From: a virus
Direction: 5' to 3' (one strand)
Length of the DNA: 60,950 bases
Virus record (IMG/VR): IMGVR_UViG_3300044695_004133
Span: 1 to 60,950 of that record
Numbering within the stretch: the stretch's first letter is position 1; each line of letters starts with the position of its first letter. The position numbers and the translations under genes are program-made. Under the pieces are notes generated by a model. The model worked only from the letters and a program-made list of their open reading frames with translations. It was not told the origin of the DNA and did not search any database. Positions 35,826 through 43,481 of the stretch are shown here, piece after piece.

Positions 35826-36348
35826 TCTTAACCTCTACGTAAGAAACTCCAACAATCATTTCTCCAGAAGAAACTTCAGAAATCTTATACCTATATTCTT
35901 CTGAAGATGGGAAAATTATTAAATTACCTTTTGATAGTGGTATAGAAATATCTTTGTTTAAGAATGTAATATTAGATCCCGTGTGATTGCTATTTACTAT
36001 ATAAATAATTGATATGGTATCTATTAGTCCTGGGTTTAAAAACTCTTGCATGTATGATGTTTCTGGAATTATTTTTAAAAACACATTCTCTATTGGATAA
36101 ACAAATGCAAGGGATCTGTCATGAAGATAAGAATTTATTTCAGAAATATAGCTAATATATAGCCTCCTATTTTCTAAATTTAAATTTTTAAAGTTTGTTG
36201 TTTTAATTATTCCTTCTTTAAAACCATTTACTCTTTCTATCCATGAAATCTCTTCAAAGCTTGAAAGCATAACTTGAAGCTCTGTGTCTCTTATATATGA
36301 AAAACTGTAAACACTTATATCCTGTTCTGAAAATATTTTATTAACCAT
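35818..36348 (-). CDS. Putative degenerate beta-helix protein, second copy
   Basis: Start at ATG 36348 (MVNKIFSEQDISVY), because AGGAGG sits 5 bases before it; the ATG at 36417 lies deep in the preceding gene. The 176-residue product has a C-terminal strand set IIYIVNSNHTGSNITFL, LSKGNLIIFPSSEEYRYKI and MIVGVSYVE, similar in order to P4H-type enzymes (GDIVLFPSS in the neighbour) but lacking the HxD and distal His. It may be an inactive relative or binding partner of the dioxygenase. Confidence 0.6.
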   Translation of the reverse strand: MVNKIFSEQDISVYSFSYIRDTELQVMLSSFEEISWIERVNGFKEGIIKTTNFKNLNLENRRLYISYISEINSYLHDRSLAFVYPIENVFLKIIPETSYMQEFLNPGLIDTISIIYIVNSNHTGSNITFLNKDISIPLSKGNLIIFPSSEEYRYKISEVSSGEMIVGVSYVEVKND

Positions 36349-36886
36349 TTTTTCCTCCTGGTCTGTGGCCATGCCAAACATCTGGATAAGCTGGATCTCT
36401 TGGCGGGTCAATATCAAATACTGATATTGATGATTTTTGTTCTAGAGGAATGCTTTCTATTTTTTCTTGCCATACATCTTTAACTAATTTAGTAGCTTTT
36501 TCAGTTTTTTCGCTTCTATCTAAAGGCACATCCATAATTATATTTAAATAATCATTAAATATTGCTCTAGCAACTAATCCAGAAACTCCCAGCAACCCCA
36601 TTTTTCTATATTTTGGATTTACATAAACTCTTTCATTTCTTCCATTTTTATTAACGGTGCAATACAAGTCTGGGTATTCTGTAGGAAAATAATCTGAAAT
36701 AACGACAGTGTTTTCGGGATGCACATCATTAAAATAAATTGCGCTTACATATTTTATAGATGAATGGTTTAATTTTGTAACATGTATCCAGGAGCCCTTT
36801 AGTTCATTAGGCATTGCAGAAAATACGGGCACAAGGTTTTCTCCGACCATTTTCATCTCTATAATATTATATTGCGCTTGAATCAT
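36341..36886 (-). CDS. GNAT-like acetyltransferase (tentative)
   Basis: 181 residues. The segment RVYVNPKYRKMGLLGVSGLVARAIFNDY (about 86-113) has the V-x-P-x-Y/R-x-x-G-L/I-(L/G)-x-x-L pattern of GNAT motif A, although the usual acetyl-CoA loop (Q/R-x-x-G-x-G/A) is only partly kept. The C-terminal 30 residues (DPPRDPAYPDVWHGHRPGG) are Pro/His-rich and likely extended. It overlaps neighbours by 8 and 20 bases, so it belongs to the same cassette as the dioxygenase. Function is a suggestion only. Confidence 0.5.
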   Translation of the reverse strand: MIQAQYNIIEMKMVGENLVPVFSAMPNELKGSWIHVTKLNHSSIKYVSAIYFNDVHPENTVVISDYFPTEYPDLYCTVNKNGRNERVYVNPKYRKMGLLGVSGLVARAIFNDYLNIIMDVPLDRSEKTEKATKLVKDVWQEKIESIPLEQKSSISVFDIDPPRDPAYPDVWHGHRPGGKNG

Positions 36887-37949
36887 GAGTTAACATCCTT
36901 TCTGTAAAAAACATATCGTATGGCTCACAGTTGATAGAAATAATATCGTGTGGAGCCTGAACTATTTCATAAAGATAAATAGGCTCCCAGCTGCTAGTGT
37001 CATATGAATAAACCAAATCAGTTTCTTTAACTATATTTACTGAAGTTTCAAACTTAGATACGCCATTTCTTTTAATTAAAATATAGTGGTATTGAGAAAA
37101 TATATCTTCATTAATTACAACCGCATATGCAGATTGTGTTTTATAGATATTAGCTATAGTTGTAACTTCTGGGATTATGCTAGGATTATTATCTGACCAA
37201 GCAATCGCTTGAGCAGTTATTCCTTCATCTCCTTCATAAGGGAATCCTTCAATATTTGCAGATAAAAGAGTGTCTCCGACTCGTAAATCTCCTGCTTTAA
37301 CAAGACCATCGGTAGTTCTAACTAAAGTTGTAATGCCAACGCTTTTGCCACCAAAACTAAATAGTGCGCTAAGATCAAGATTAGTCAGATCTCCAGATCC
37401 TCCAAAGAGCGGTGTGTCAAATGCTGGTTCGTTGAATGCTGGTTCGTTGAATGCTGGTTCGTTGAATCCTGGGTTAAATCCTGGGTTAGGAACACCACAG
37501 AAACTTCTTCCTAAATAAACATCTGGACATCCAGCTGTCCATGACCGCTGATAAGCATCTCCGTAGCCTTGAGAGTCTACACCAGTACAGTAAGTTGGTG
37601 CATCAACATAATCACAAACAACACCAAATCCTGGGTTAAATCCTGGGTTAGCAAATCCTGGGTTGAATCCTGGGTTAAATCCTGGGTTAAAGTTTGGTGG
37701 AGCTACATAATTATAATAATTAAAAGAAACTTGTGAACCAATTAAAACCGTAGATCCTGCAGCTTGCGATTGAGAAACAATTCCTAGATTTAAATTAATA
37801 TTTTCTGTATTTGTTGGAGTATCTACTGGCACTAAGCCAACGGCATTTAATACAGCTATTGCCTGGTCTCTATTTAATCCAGATAGGTTGGGTACATCTA
37901 CTTTTCTGATACCTAATCGGCTAAAAAATTTTTTATTGAGTCTTGACAT
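36867..37949 (-). CDS. PASTA - NPGF repeat - Hint domain protein
   Basis: 360 residues. Residues 17-78 form one PASTA domain (VPNLSGLNRDQAIAVLNAVG, then SQSQAAGSTVLIGSQVSF), a module that binds peptidoglycan muropeptides. Residues 85-177 are NPGF and NEPAF repeats around a block with Cys112, 121, 141 and 151. Residues 203-357 look like a Hint (intein/hedgehog-type) self-cleavage domain: Ser203-VGITTLVRTTDG, DLRVGDTLL, QYHYILI (His288) and the end MLTHDS, where an intein would have HN then C/S/T. Only four residues follow. Self-cleavage is possible but the Asn-to-Asp change makes it uncertain. Confidence 0.72.
   Translation of the reverse strand: MSRLNKKFFSRLGIRKVDVPNLSGLNRDQAIAVLNAVGLVPVDTPTNTENINLNLGIVSQSQAAGSTVLIGSQVSFNYYNYVAPPNFNPGFNPGFNPGFANPGFNPGFGVVCDYVDAPTYCTGVDSQGYGDAYQRSWTAGCPDVYLGRSFCGVPNPGFNPGFNEPAFNEPAFNEPAFDTPLFGGSGDLTNLDLSALFSFGGKSVGITTLVRTTDGLVKAGDLRVGDTLLSANIEGFPYEGDEGITAQAIAWSDNNPSIIPEVTTIANIYKTQSAYAVVINEDIFSQYHYILIKRNGVSKFETSVNIVKETDLVYSYDTSSWEPIYLYEIVQAPHDIISINCEPYDMFFTERMLTHDSSAI
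37431..37692 (-). repeat. In-gene tandem repeats encoding NPGF and NEPAF
   Basis: Twelve-base units (AATCCTGGGTTA on the plus strand) and fifteen-base units (AATGCTGGTTCGTTG) are repeated in tandem at about 37431-37492 and 37624-37691. They encode NPGF and NEPAF pentamer-like repeats. Near-identical copies indicate recent slippage or expansion. Confidence 0.85.
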
Positions 37950-37952
37950 TTA

Positions 37953-39425
37953 TCAAGCTACCAAGTCTCCAAAAGCGACCCAGCTATTCGTGCCTCTTTT
38001 GATTATAGTTGCGGCAGACCACTGTGTTCTGAGCTTTAAACCTGGTGTAGCATTAATAGTAAAACCATCTCCAGCTATTGTTACCTGAGAAGATCCAGTT
38101 TGAAGAACTTCAAATGTTGTTCCTACTGGGAATGATGTTGAATCTGTTATTGTAAAGGTTCCGCCACCTGACATTTCAATAATCTTTCCCATATCCATTA
38201 AAACTGCAGTATAAGACCCAGTCTTGGCGGCAAATGTTTGAAGGCTGCTATCTTTTTCAAATAAAACAACACCCTTCATTGGCTCATGGAATTGACATGC
38301 ATAGTAAAGCTGTGGAGCATCTAGTGGAAGTAAAATTTCTATTTGTCCAGTAGCTGTTCCAGATCCTGCTATACCAGTCTCATAAACATTTGCTTGATTG
38401 TATGCTCCATATGAAGTTTGAAACCAAAACGGATGTCCTGGTGCTTGTATAGAAATTCTGGCAGGCTTTCCAGGAATTAAAGTAATTGGTCCATTTATAG
38501 TTCCATTTACTACGTATCCACCTGTTCCACTATTAAAAATCTGATAGTCTAAAGCTGGCTGAGTTTTAGCTAGGTAGGTTGTTGTAGCTGCTGTTTGTGA
38601 TAAATATGTAGAAGCAGCATCAGTTATCTTTAAATAGTCAGAAGCTGCCGTTGCTGTATTTAATTTTGTTCCTAATGCTGTTGTAATAGTGGTTGCAAAG
38701 TTTTGATCATCATTTATTGCTGCTGCAAGTTCATTTAAAGTATTTAAAGCTGTCGGAGCAGAATCCAATATATTATTAAATACTGTAGTAGCTGCTGTAG
38801 TAGCTGTTGTCTCAGCATATGTCTTAGTAGATATAATTGAAGTATCTACAGATATTGCACCAGTTGTATCATTGTATGATAATCCAGATCCAAGGCTGTT
38901 ACCTACCGCATCTTGTGCTCTCTCATCTGTAAAATAAAGATTTGTTCCTTCTGATAGAGAAGATGTTGATGATGGAATTTCTGTATCTCTAGCAATAGTG
39001 GCTGGAATTTCTGAGTCTGGAATCTTACCACTTGAATCTAGTGAAGCCACTCCATCTGGCTGACCAATATCTCCGTATGGAACATATCCAGTTGTTGAAT
39101 CTGTTAAAGTTGTTGAAAGACTAGTTGTTGTTACTACATCTGGACCAGTTGAAAGACTTATGCTGTTATTCTCATCACTGTAAGATACAACTATATTTGA
39201 ATGCGTTCCAGCAGATAAAGCTGCGGCTACTCCATCTTGTGCCATTTCTTGTACTTCTGCAACTGGTGGTGTTAGATAAGGCAAGGCTGACCAGATATTA
39301 ATTCCGTTTCCTGCTTTTACCTTGTTTAAAGTTGTGTCAATACCAAGTTCGCCAGACTCCAAAATTTTGGTAGAAGAGTTCCATTGAGTTGTTGTGCCTC
39401 TTCTTATTCTTATTCTAGATGCCAT
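37953..39425 (-). CDS. Tail fibre: Mtd-like N-terminus with cupredoxin-like domain
   Basis: 490 residues. The N-terminus (IRIRRGTTTQWNSSTKILES then [17 protein letters not shown]) is the attachment domain shared with Mtd-like fibres. Shaft repeats follow to about 300. Residues about 310-392 look like a small cupredoxin: His331 in GHPFWF, then Cys377, His380 and Met383 in CQFHEPM, the spacing of a type-1 copper site. The final 95 residues are another beta tip. The same N-terminal and copper-site modules recur in the 39653-40609 product. Confidence 0.8.
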   Translation of the reverse strand: MASRIRIRRGTTTQWNSSTKILESGELGIDTTLNKVKAGNGINIWSALPYLTPPVAEVQEMAQDGVAAALSAGTHSNIVVSYSDENNSISLSTGPDVVTTTSLSTTLTDSTTGYVPYGDIGQPDGVASLDSSGKIPDSEIPATIARDTEIPSSTSSLSEGTNLYFTDERAQDAVGNSLGSGLSYNDTTGAISVDTSIISTKTYAETTATTAATTVFNNILDSAPTALNTLNELAAAINDDQNFATTITTALGTKLNTATAASDYLKITDAASTYLSQTAATTTYLAKTQPALDYQIFNSGTGGYVVNGTINGPITLIPGKPARISIQAPGHPFWFQTSYGAYNQANVYETGIAGSGTATGQIEILLPLDAPQLYYACQFHEPMKGVVLFEKDSSLQTFAAKTGSYTAVLMDMGKIIEMSGGGTFTITDSTSFPVGTTFEVLQTGSSQVTIAGDGFTINATPGLKLRTQWSAATIIKRGTNSWVAFGDLVA

Positions 39426-39656
39426 TTATATCATCACAACCTTTCCTTCAAGACAGCAGTTGTCTCCTCCGCTCAGAGTTTCAATTGCCATATTGTAAGA
39501 GTGCTCTAAAAAGTCTTCTCTTCCAGTAGCCCAATTAATATTAAGTAGTTTTACTGTTTTATTTTCAGAAATATTTTTGATAGTCAAATTAAGCAGAGGC
39601 GCTGTATCGCTTTCCTCTACTTCCCATTCCCAATTACCTACGGTCTCTATTGTCAT
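39426..39656 (-). CDS. Small beta protein between fibre genes
   Basis: 76 residues ([15 protein letters not shown]...). Most of it is predicted beta ([26 protein letters not shown]) and it carries a Cys-Cys pair near the C-terminus ([12 protein letters not shown]). It overlaps the next fibre gene by 4 bases and abuts the previous one, so it is co-translated with them. Function unknown; could be a fibre chaperone or accessory structural piece. Confidence 0.6.
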   Translation of the reverse strand: MTIETVGNWEWEVEESDTAPLLNLTIKNISENKTVKLLNINWATGREDFLEHSYNMAIETLSGGDNCCLEGKVVMI

Positions 39657-40609
39657 ATTGTTGCTATATCCTTAATAGTTATGGTACCAGTCATTCCACT
39701 ATGAAACGAGCAAAGGTATCCGTAATTTCCGTTTATACCTTGAGGAATTTGCCAATATAGGGTTCCGCTAGTTTTGCCTTGAGCATCGGTACCAGTAGAT
39801 ATGACTCCTGTTGTTGAAACGTGAATCAGCCCTGTGTTGTAATTTGCTCCAGAAAATCTAATCAAAAATGGGTGTCCAGAAACATTTAAATTAAATGCTA
39901 TGGTTGTACCTGAAATTGCATATATTGTTGGATTGCTTCCGCCATATTGATTCATAAATAGATATGCTGAAGATCCACTATTTGTTACATCTAACCTAGT
40001 AATTGCAGGATAAGCAATTTTATCAATTGTAAGACCAGCGTTTGTTACATCTGTTTGTCCATTAAAAGTTGCTGCGCCTGCTGGGCCCTGATCTCCAGTA
40101 TCGCCCTTTAATCCTTGTGGACCTTGTGGTCCTGTGTCACCAGTATCTCCCTTTAAACCCTGTGGCCCAGGTACGGTGCTTGCTGCACCTGCTGCACCTG
40201 TTAAACCTGTTTCTCCTCTTAAACCTTGTGGACCTGTTAAACCTTGAATTCCTTGTGCACCTGCTGCGCCAGTTAATCCTGTATCGCCTTTTGGTCCTGT
40301 TAATCCTGTATCGCCTTTTAGTCCTTGTGGCCCTTGCGGCCCTGCTGGACCTTGTGGTCCAGGCACAGTACTTGCTGCACCTGTTGGGCCAACTGGGCCC
40401 TGATCTCCAGTATCGCCCTTTGGACCTGGAACTGTACTATCTGCACCTCTATCTCCTATAATAAAAGGAAGGTTACTCCAAAGACTTGTACCGTTACCAA
40501 TTTTTAATCTATTAAGAGTTGTATCTATTCCAAGCTCGCCTACTTTTAATATTTTAGTAGATTGAGACCATTGAGATGTAGTGCCACGTCTTATTTGTAC
40601 AATAGCCAT
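39653..40609 (-). CDS. Collagen-like tail fibre with cupredoxin-like tip
   Basis: 318 residues. Mtd-like attachment part ([37 protein letters not shown], residues 3-45), then about 125 residues of almost unbroken G-x-y repeats ([19 protein letters not shown] and onward) that should form a collagen triple helix. The C-terminal about 90 residues look like a cupredoxin: His246 in GHPFLI and Cys300, His303, Met306 in LCSFHSGM. It is the strongest candidate substrate for the prolyl hydroxylase-like neighbour because its y positions include many prolines. Confidence 0.85.
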   Translation of the reverse strand: MAIVQIRRGTTSQWSQSTKILKVGELGIDTTLNRLKIGNGTSLWSNLPFIIGDRGADSTVPGPKGDTGDQGPVGPTGAASTVPGPQGPAGPQGPQGLKGDTGLTGPKGDTGLTGAAGAQGIQGLTGPQGLRGETGLTGAAGAASTVPGPQGLKGDTGDTGPQGPQGLKGDTGDQGPAGAATFNGQTDVTNAGLTIDKIAYPAITRLDVTNSGSSAYLFMNQYGGSNPTIYAISGTTIAFNLNVSGHPFLIRFSGANYNTGLIHVSTTGVISTGTDAQGKTSGTLYWQIPQGINGNYGYLCSFHSGMTGTITIKDIATI

Positions 40610-40911
40610 TACGCTTCACCTGCATCAAGATTTCCTGGTAAGTTTCCAAACTCTGAAAATGGATTTCCTCCATCTAAGGTTCCAGTTGATGCAACTGTAG
40701 ATTCCGAAACAGAAAAAACATTTCCGTCGTAAGTATGAACATGGTCTAATAAGCCAGTAATTGCTCCGCCACCGATTGGATTCCAGGTGGTACCATCATA
40801 GTATCTTAGCTCTGATTCTGTTACATTATAATAAAGATCACCAATTCTACCTACAACTGGATCTGATTCTAATGCTACTGCATGTAAAGGGACTAATCTT
40901 TTTACAGACAC
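40609..40911 (-). CDS. Small fibre-associated protein
   Basis: 100 residues. The start ([21 protein letters not shown], then [22 protein letters not shown]) is a common fibre attachment module; the rest is Gly/Ser-rich and flexible ([20 protein letters not shown]). Its ATG and stop touch neighbours within a few bases, so it is in the fibre operon. Probably a short linking subunit. Confidence 0.68.
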   Translation of the reverse strand: MSVKRLVPLHAVALESDPVVGRIGDLYYNVTESELRYYDGTTWNPIGGGAITGLLDHVHTYDGNVFSVSESTVASTGTLDGGNPFSEFGNLPGNLDAGEA

Positions 40912-40922
40912 TTAATGCCCCC

Positions 40923-42308
40923 TTATCCTACGATTACTACCGTATATGCTCCAGCGGCTGGTGCTACTGTGAATCCTAGTGTTACAACACTTGTAGAAGT
41001 TCTAACTACATCGCACTCTACGGTTTCGTATGTATTAGAATCATAAACTTGAACAGAGACATCTCTTGCTCCAAGGTTGTGGGTTACAGGTATCTGTGTT
41101 AAAACACCGTTTCCAATTGTTCCTGAAAACTTTCTTGTAATTGCGTGATAATTTGTACCATTATTTGTAAGGGTCCAGCGATCATCAGACTCGTTCCATA
41201 GAATTTCTACATCTGCACCTTCGCCACGCTCTACACGAATTCCAGCATCTGCTGTTGGAGTTCCAGTAAAGTCAGTATTAAGGTTAATCTTATTATCAAC
41301 AATATTTACCTGAGTGGTATTTACTGAGTTAATTGTTCCAGTTACATTAAGGTTTCCGCCAACATTTAAGTTGTTGGTAATTGTTACATCATCTGGTAAA
41401 CCAATTGTTACTGTGGTTCCTTCTCCAGATGTAGGGCTAACTGTTACTTCGTTAGCTGTTCCTGTGATATTTGCAACGTAATCACCAGTGGTTTGTGTTC
41501 CAAGGTTTACGTTCTTAACAGATACTGCGCCATCTGTTACGGTAAAATCTGCTGTAGCAAAAGAAGCAACACCACGGTTTGTAGTTGTTGCAATTTCTGC
41601 ATCTACTGTTAGGGTTCCTGCTGCATCATCGTATGTTACATCGATGCCTTCGCCTGCAACAATTTGTCCGCCAACAATATCTTGTACACGCTCAGCATTT
41701 AATGTTACTGCGCCTGATGTTACTGTAAAGTCTGTTGCGTCAAAGCTTGCAACACCCTTATTTGATGAGGTTGCATCTTCTGCTGATATTGTAATTGTGT
41801 TATCTGTTACAAGAACATCAATTCCTTCTCCGCCGTTAACCTCTAGTGTTTCTGTCAATAAATTGATTGATGTTGAATCTGCTCCATCGCCTGAAACTGT
41901 AAGTGTTGTTGCAACATCTACTGTTCCTGCTGCTGTTAAGCGACCTTGTGCATCTACTGTAAAAGTAGGAATCTGTGTTTGTGATCCATATGATCCTGGT
42001 GTTACTGTAGTATCATTAAGTTTAAGAGTTGTTGTTCCTGCTGTATCGTTATATGTAGCAGTTAATGCTGTTCCGCCAAGAACTGATGAACCGATAACAT
42101 CTTGAATGACTTCTTGGGAGCCAGACATTGGCATCCATGGACCATTAGGTGATGCAAGTCCATTGTAGTAGTACATTACATTTTCTACTGTGTTGTAGTA
42201 AATCTGTCCAGTTACAGGAGCTGATGGATTTGCTGTAAGCCCCTGAATTCTGGCATTCTGAAGTTCATTCTTATTCAGATTGATATCAGTTACAAATAAT
42301 CTTGCCAT
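40923..42308 (-). CDS. Tail fibre protein with YDDAAGTLT repeats
   Basis: 461 residues. N-terminus MARLFVTDINLNKNELQNARIQ is a frequent virion-attachment sequence in phage fibres (recalled). The shaft has repeats such as SNKGVASFDATDFTVTSGAV and TNRGVASFATADFTVTDGAV, two near-identical 20-residue units (about residues 180 and 240). The last 70 residues (IPVTHNLGARDVSVQVYDSN) are a beta tip also seen in the 42322-42771 product. It is the longest fibre near the right end of the appendage block. Confidence 0.8.
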   Translation of the reverse strand: MARLFVTDINLNKNELQNARIQGLTANPSAPVTGQIYYNTVENVMYYYNGLASPNGPWMPMSGSQEVIQDVIGSSVLGGTALTATYNDTAGTTTLKLNDTTVTPGSYGSQTQIPTFTVDAQGRLTAAGTVDVATTLTVSGDGADSTSINLLTETLEVNGGEGIDVLVTDNTITISAEDATSSNKGVASFDATDFTVTSGAVTLNAERVQDIVGGQIVAGEGIDVTYDDAAGTLTVDAEIATTTNRGVASFATADFTVTDGAVSVKNVNLGTQTTGDYVANITGTANEVTVSPTSGEGTTVTIGLPDDVTITNNLNVGGNLNVTGTINSVNTTQVNIVDNKINLNTDFTGTPTADAGIRVERGEGADVEILWNESDDRWTLTNNGTNYHAITRKFSGTIGNGVLTQIPVTHNLGARDVSVQVYDSNTYETVECDVVRTSTSVVTLGFTVAPAAGAYTVVIVG

Positions 42309-42321
42309 TTTCTATTCTCCT

Positions 42322-42771
42322 TTAAGACAGGTATGCTGTCCCGCCGAATGGTTGAGCCATTGTCAGCGTAATCTTCATGTTACTATTATAGTCTATTCCT
42401 GTTTCTAATATGTCTCCTGCGCTATTTTTAACAGTGACATTTGGGTTGTATCCCATGTTGTGAGTTATTTCAAGCGCCCAATAAGATCCTTGATCTATGA
42501 CCTGACTTATTGAAAATGGGTAAGTTAGGGTTGCTGTGCTTAAAAGGTAATTTGTTGCTCCCGCCCAAGAAAGATCGTTTGGCTTTGGGCCATAGAATCT
42601 TGTTGTATTTTTGTCGTAGTAGAAATCTCCTTCGACACCAAAATTGGCTGCGGGCTCTCCAAGACCGTTGAGTATGCTCTTTCCTCTAGGTCCTTGAATT
42701 CCAACATTAGGAACTACGACCTTGTGAACTTCTTCGGTTACTACGATGTTATTACTATTATTAGTTGGCAT
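42322..42771 (-). CDS. Short fibre protein with one collagen-like motif
   Basis: 149 residues. N-terminal basic/acidic stretch, a single GIQGPRGKS motif (about 24-32) typical of the junction before a collagen-like or fibre domain, the linker GDFYYDKNTTRFYGPKPNDLSW, and a C-terminal tip (LEITHNMGYNPNVTVKNSAG). The tip resembles that of the preceding long fibre. The ATG overlaps the stop of the next gene. Confidence 0.7.
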   Translation of the reverse strand: MPTNNSNNIVVTEEVHKVVVPNVGIQGPRGKSILNGLGEPAANFGVEGDFYYDKNTTRFYGPKPNDLSWAGATNYLLSTATLTYPFSISQVIDQGSYWALEITHNMGYNPNVTVKNSAGDILETGIDYNSNMKITLTMAQPFGGTAYLS

Positions 42772-43118
42772 TAGATGGTCACCGTTTTATTAAGGGTTAA
42801 AAATCCCTCAATAATTTTTATTCTGTTTGAATTGCTGTCTACCAAGATTAAATCGTAAGCAGACTTTGGATAAAATAATTTATTTGTTTGAGTTGGCGTC
42901 ATCGTGACTGTTATCTTGCCCAGAAGAGGGTCTATCACAATTCCACCCAATGGTGATGTTAGAGTTGCTGCTAGCTTAGAAGCAGATGTTCCATCTCTTA
43001 CCTGCATTTTTGCAGAAGATCCAGTCAGATTAATAGGATTGTCTTGGCTATCTTTATATTCAACAACAAACCTGAAGGTTGTGTTTTGATCAACTTGAAA
43101 GTTTTTTTGGGCTGACAT
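42771..43118 (-). CDS. BppU N-terminal-like baseplate/fibre-anchor protein
   Basis: 115 residues. The pattern FQVDQNTTFRFVVEYKDSQDNPINLTGSSAKMQVRDG is a hallmark of the BppU N-terminal / fibre-anchor domain: a strand, a D-x-x-x-N-P-I-D/N-L-T-G turn and a KMQVRD strand. A closing ILVDSNSNRIKIIEGFLTL follows. Such small proteins anchor fibres to the baseplate. It is the first gene of the appendage run in transcription order. Confidence 0.75.
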   Translation of the reverse strand: MSAQKNFQVDQNTTFRFVVEYKDSQDNPINLTGSSAKMQVRDGTSASKLAATLTSPLGGIVIDPLLGKITVTMTPTQTNKLFYPKSAYDLILVDSNSNRIKIIEGFLTLNKTVTI

Positions 43119-43130
43119 TTCTCTCCTAAT

Positions 43131-43169
43131 AGGAAGACTCCTATGCTTATTTTAGCACAGGAGCCGTCC
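43131..43169. other. Imperfect inverted repeat upstream of anchor gene
   Basis: CTCCTATGC and GCACAGGAG pair with one mismatch across an 8-base loop (43138-43163), flanked by AGGA/TCCT that could extend the stem. There is no T-run on the minus strand, so a 5'-UTR hairpin rather than a terminator is more likely. Confidence 0.4.
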
Positions 43170-43186
43170 TAATTACTTTCTTAATT

Positions 43187-43411
43187 TTACTTCTTTGTAA
43201 AGCCAAATGAGCTTTCATTTGGATTAAGTGCCTTCAAAATAACTGGTAGACAAGCCGCAATACCACCCTTGATTAAGTCTCCTGGGTCAGTATTTCCAGT
43301 CATGTAAAGAGCAATGGCTGCACCCAAAAAGTGACGACCATAACTTGCTAACGCTGCTAGAATTTTCTCTTGCATGGTTACCTTTCCATCATTGTTTAGA
43401 TCTTGTTTCAT
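43187..43411 (-). CDS. Holin-like membrane protein with N-terminal EF-hand loop
   Basis: 74 residues. Residues 4-15 (DLNNDGKVTMQE) fit the EF-hand loop: Asp4, Asn6, Asp8, Gly9, Thr12, Glu15. Then come one or two short hydrophobic segments (ILAALASYGRHFLGAAIALYM and LIKGGIAACLPVILKAL) and a polar tail (NPNESSFGFTKK). Small proteins ending GDLIKGGIAA..P-V-I-L-x-x-LNP are frequent in actinophages, where they are called holins (recalled). The EF-hand-type N-terminus suggests calcium may affect it; this is inference. Confidence 0.7.
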   Translation of the reverse strand: MKQDLNNDGKVTMQEKILAALASYGRHFLGAAIALYMTGNTDPGDLIKGGIAACLPVILKALNPNESSFGFTKK

Positions 43412-43426
43412 TAGATCCTCCTATTT

Positions 43427-43464
43427 CTGGGCATTGTGCCCAGGAATTTTGGGGTTTCCCCCAA
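43427..43464 (-). other. Pair of hairpins between NrdJ and holin genes
   Basis: One stem CTGGGCA/TGCCCAG with a 3-base loop (43427-43443) and one TTGGGG/CCCCAA (43449-43464). On the minus strand the latter has a GAAA loop. No T-run follows, so this may be a weak terminator or a processing/attenuation structure before the holin-like gene. Confidence 0.45.
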
Positions 43465-43481
43465 TATTTATTATATACCGT

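Noticed and set aside
37431-37692. Short direct repeats resembling a CRISPR array
   Set aside because: The 12- and 15-base repeats are contiguous without spacers and encode NPGF/NEPAF in a reading frame.
37953-40609. Mtd-like N-termini suggesting a diversity-generating retroelement
   Set aside because: No reverse transcriptase, template repeat or accessory gene is visible; the domain is a common fibre-attachment module.
41488-42105. Plus-strand open frame of 205 codons opposite a fibre gene
   Set aside because: Low-complexity mirror of the fibre repeats (Val/Ser/Thr), no ribosome site.
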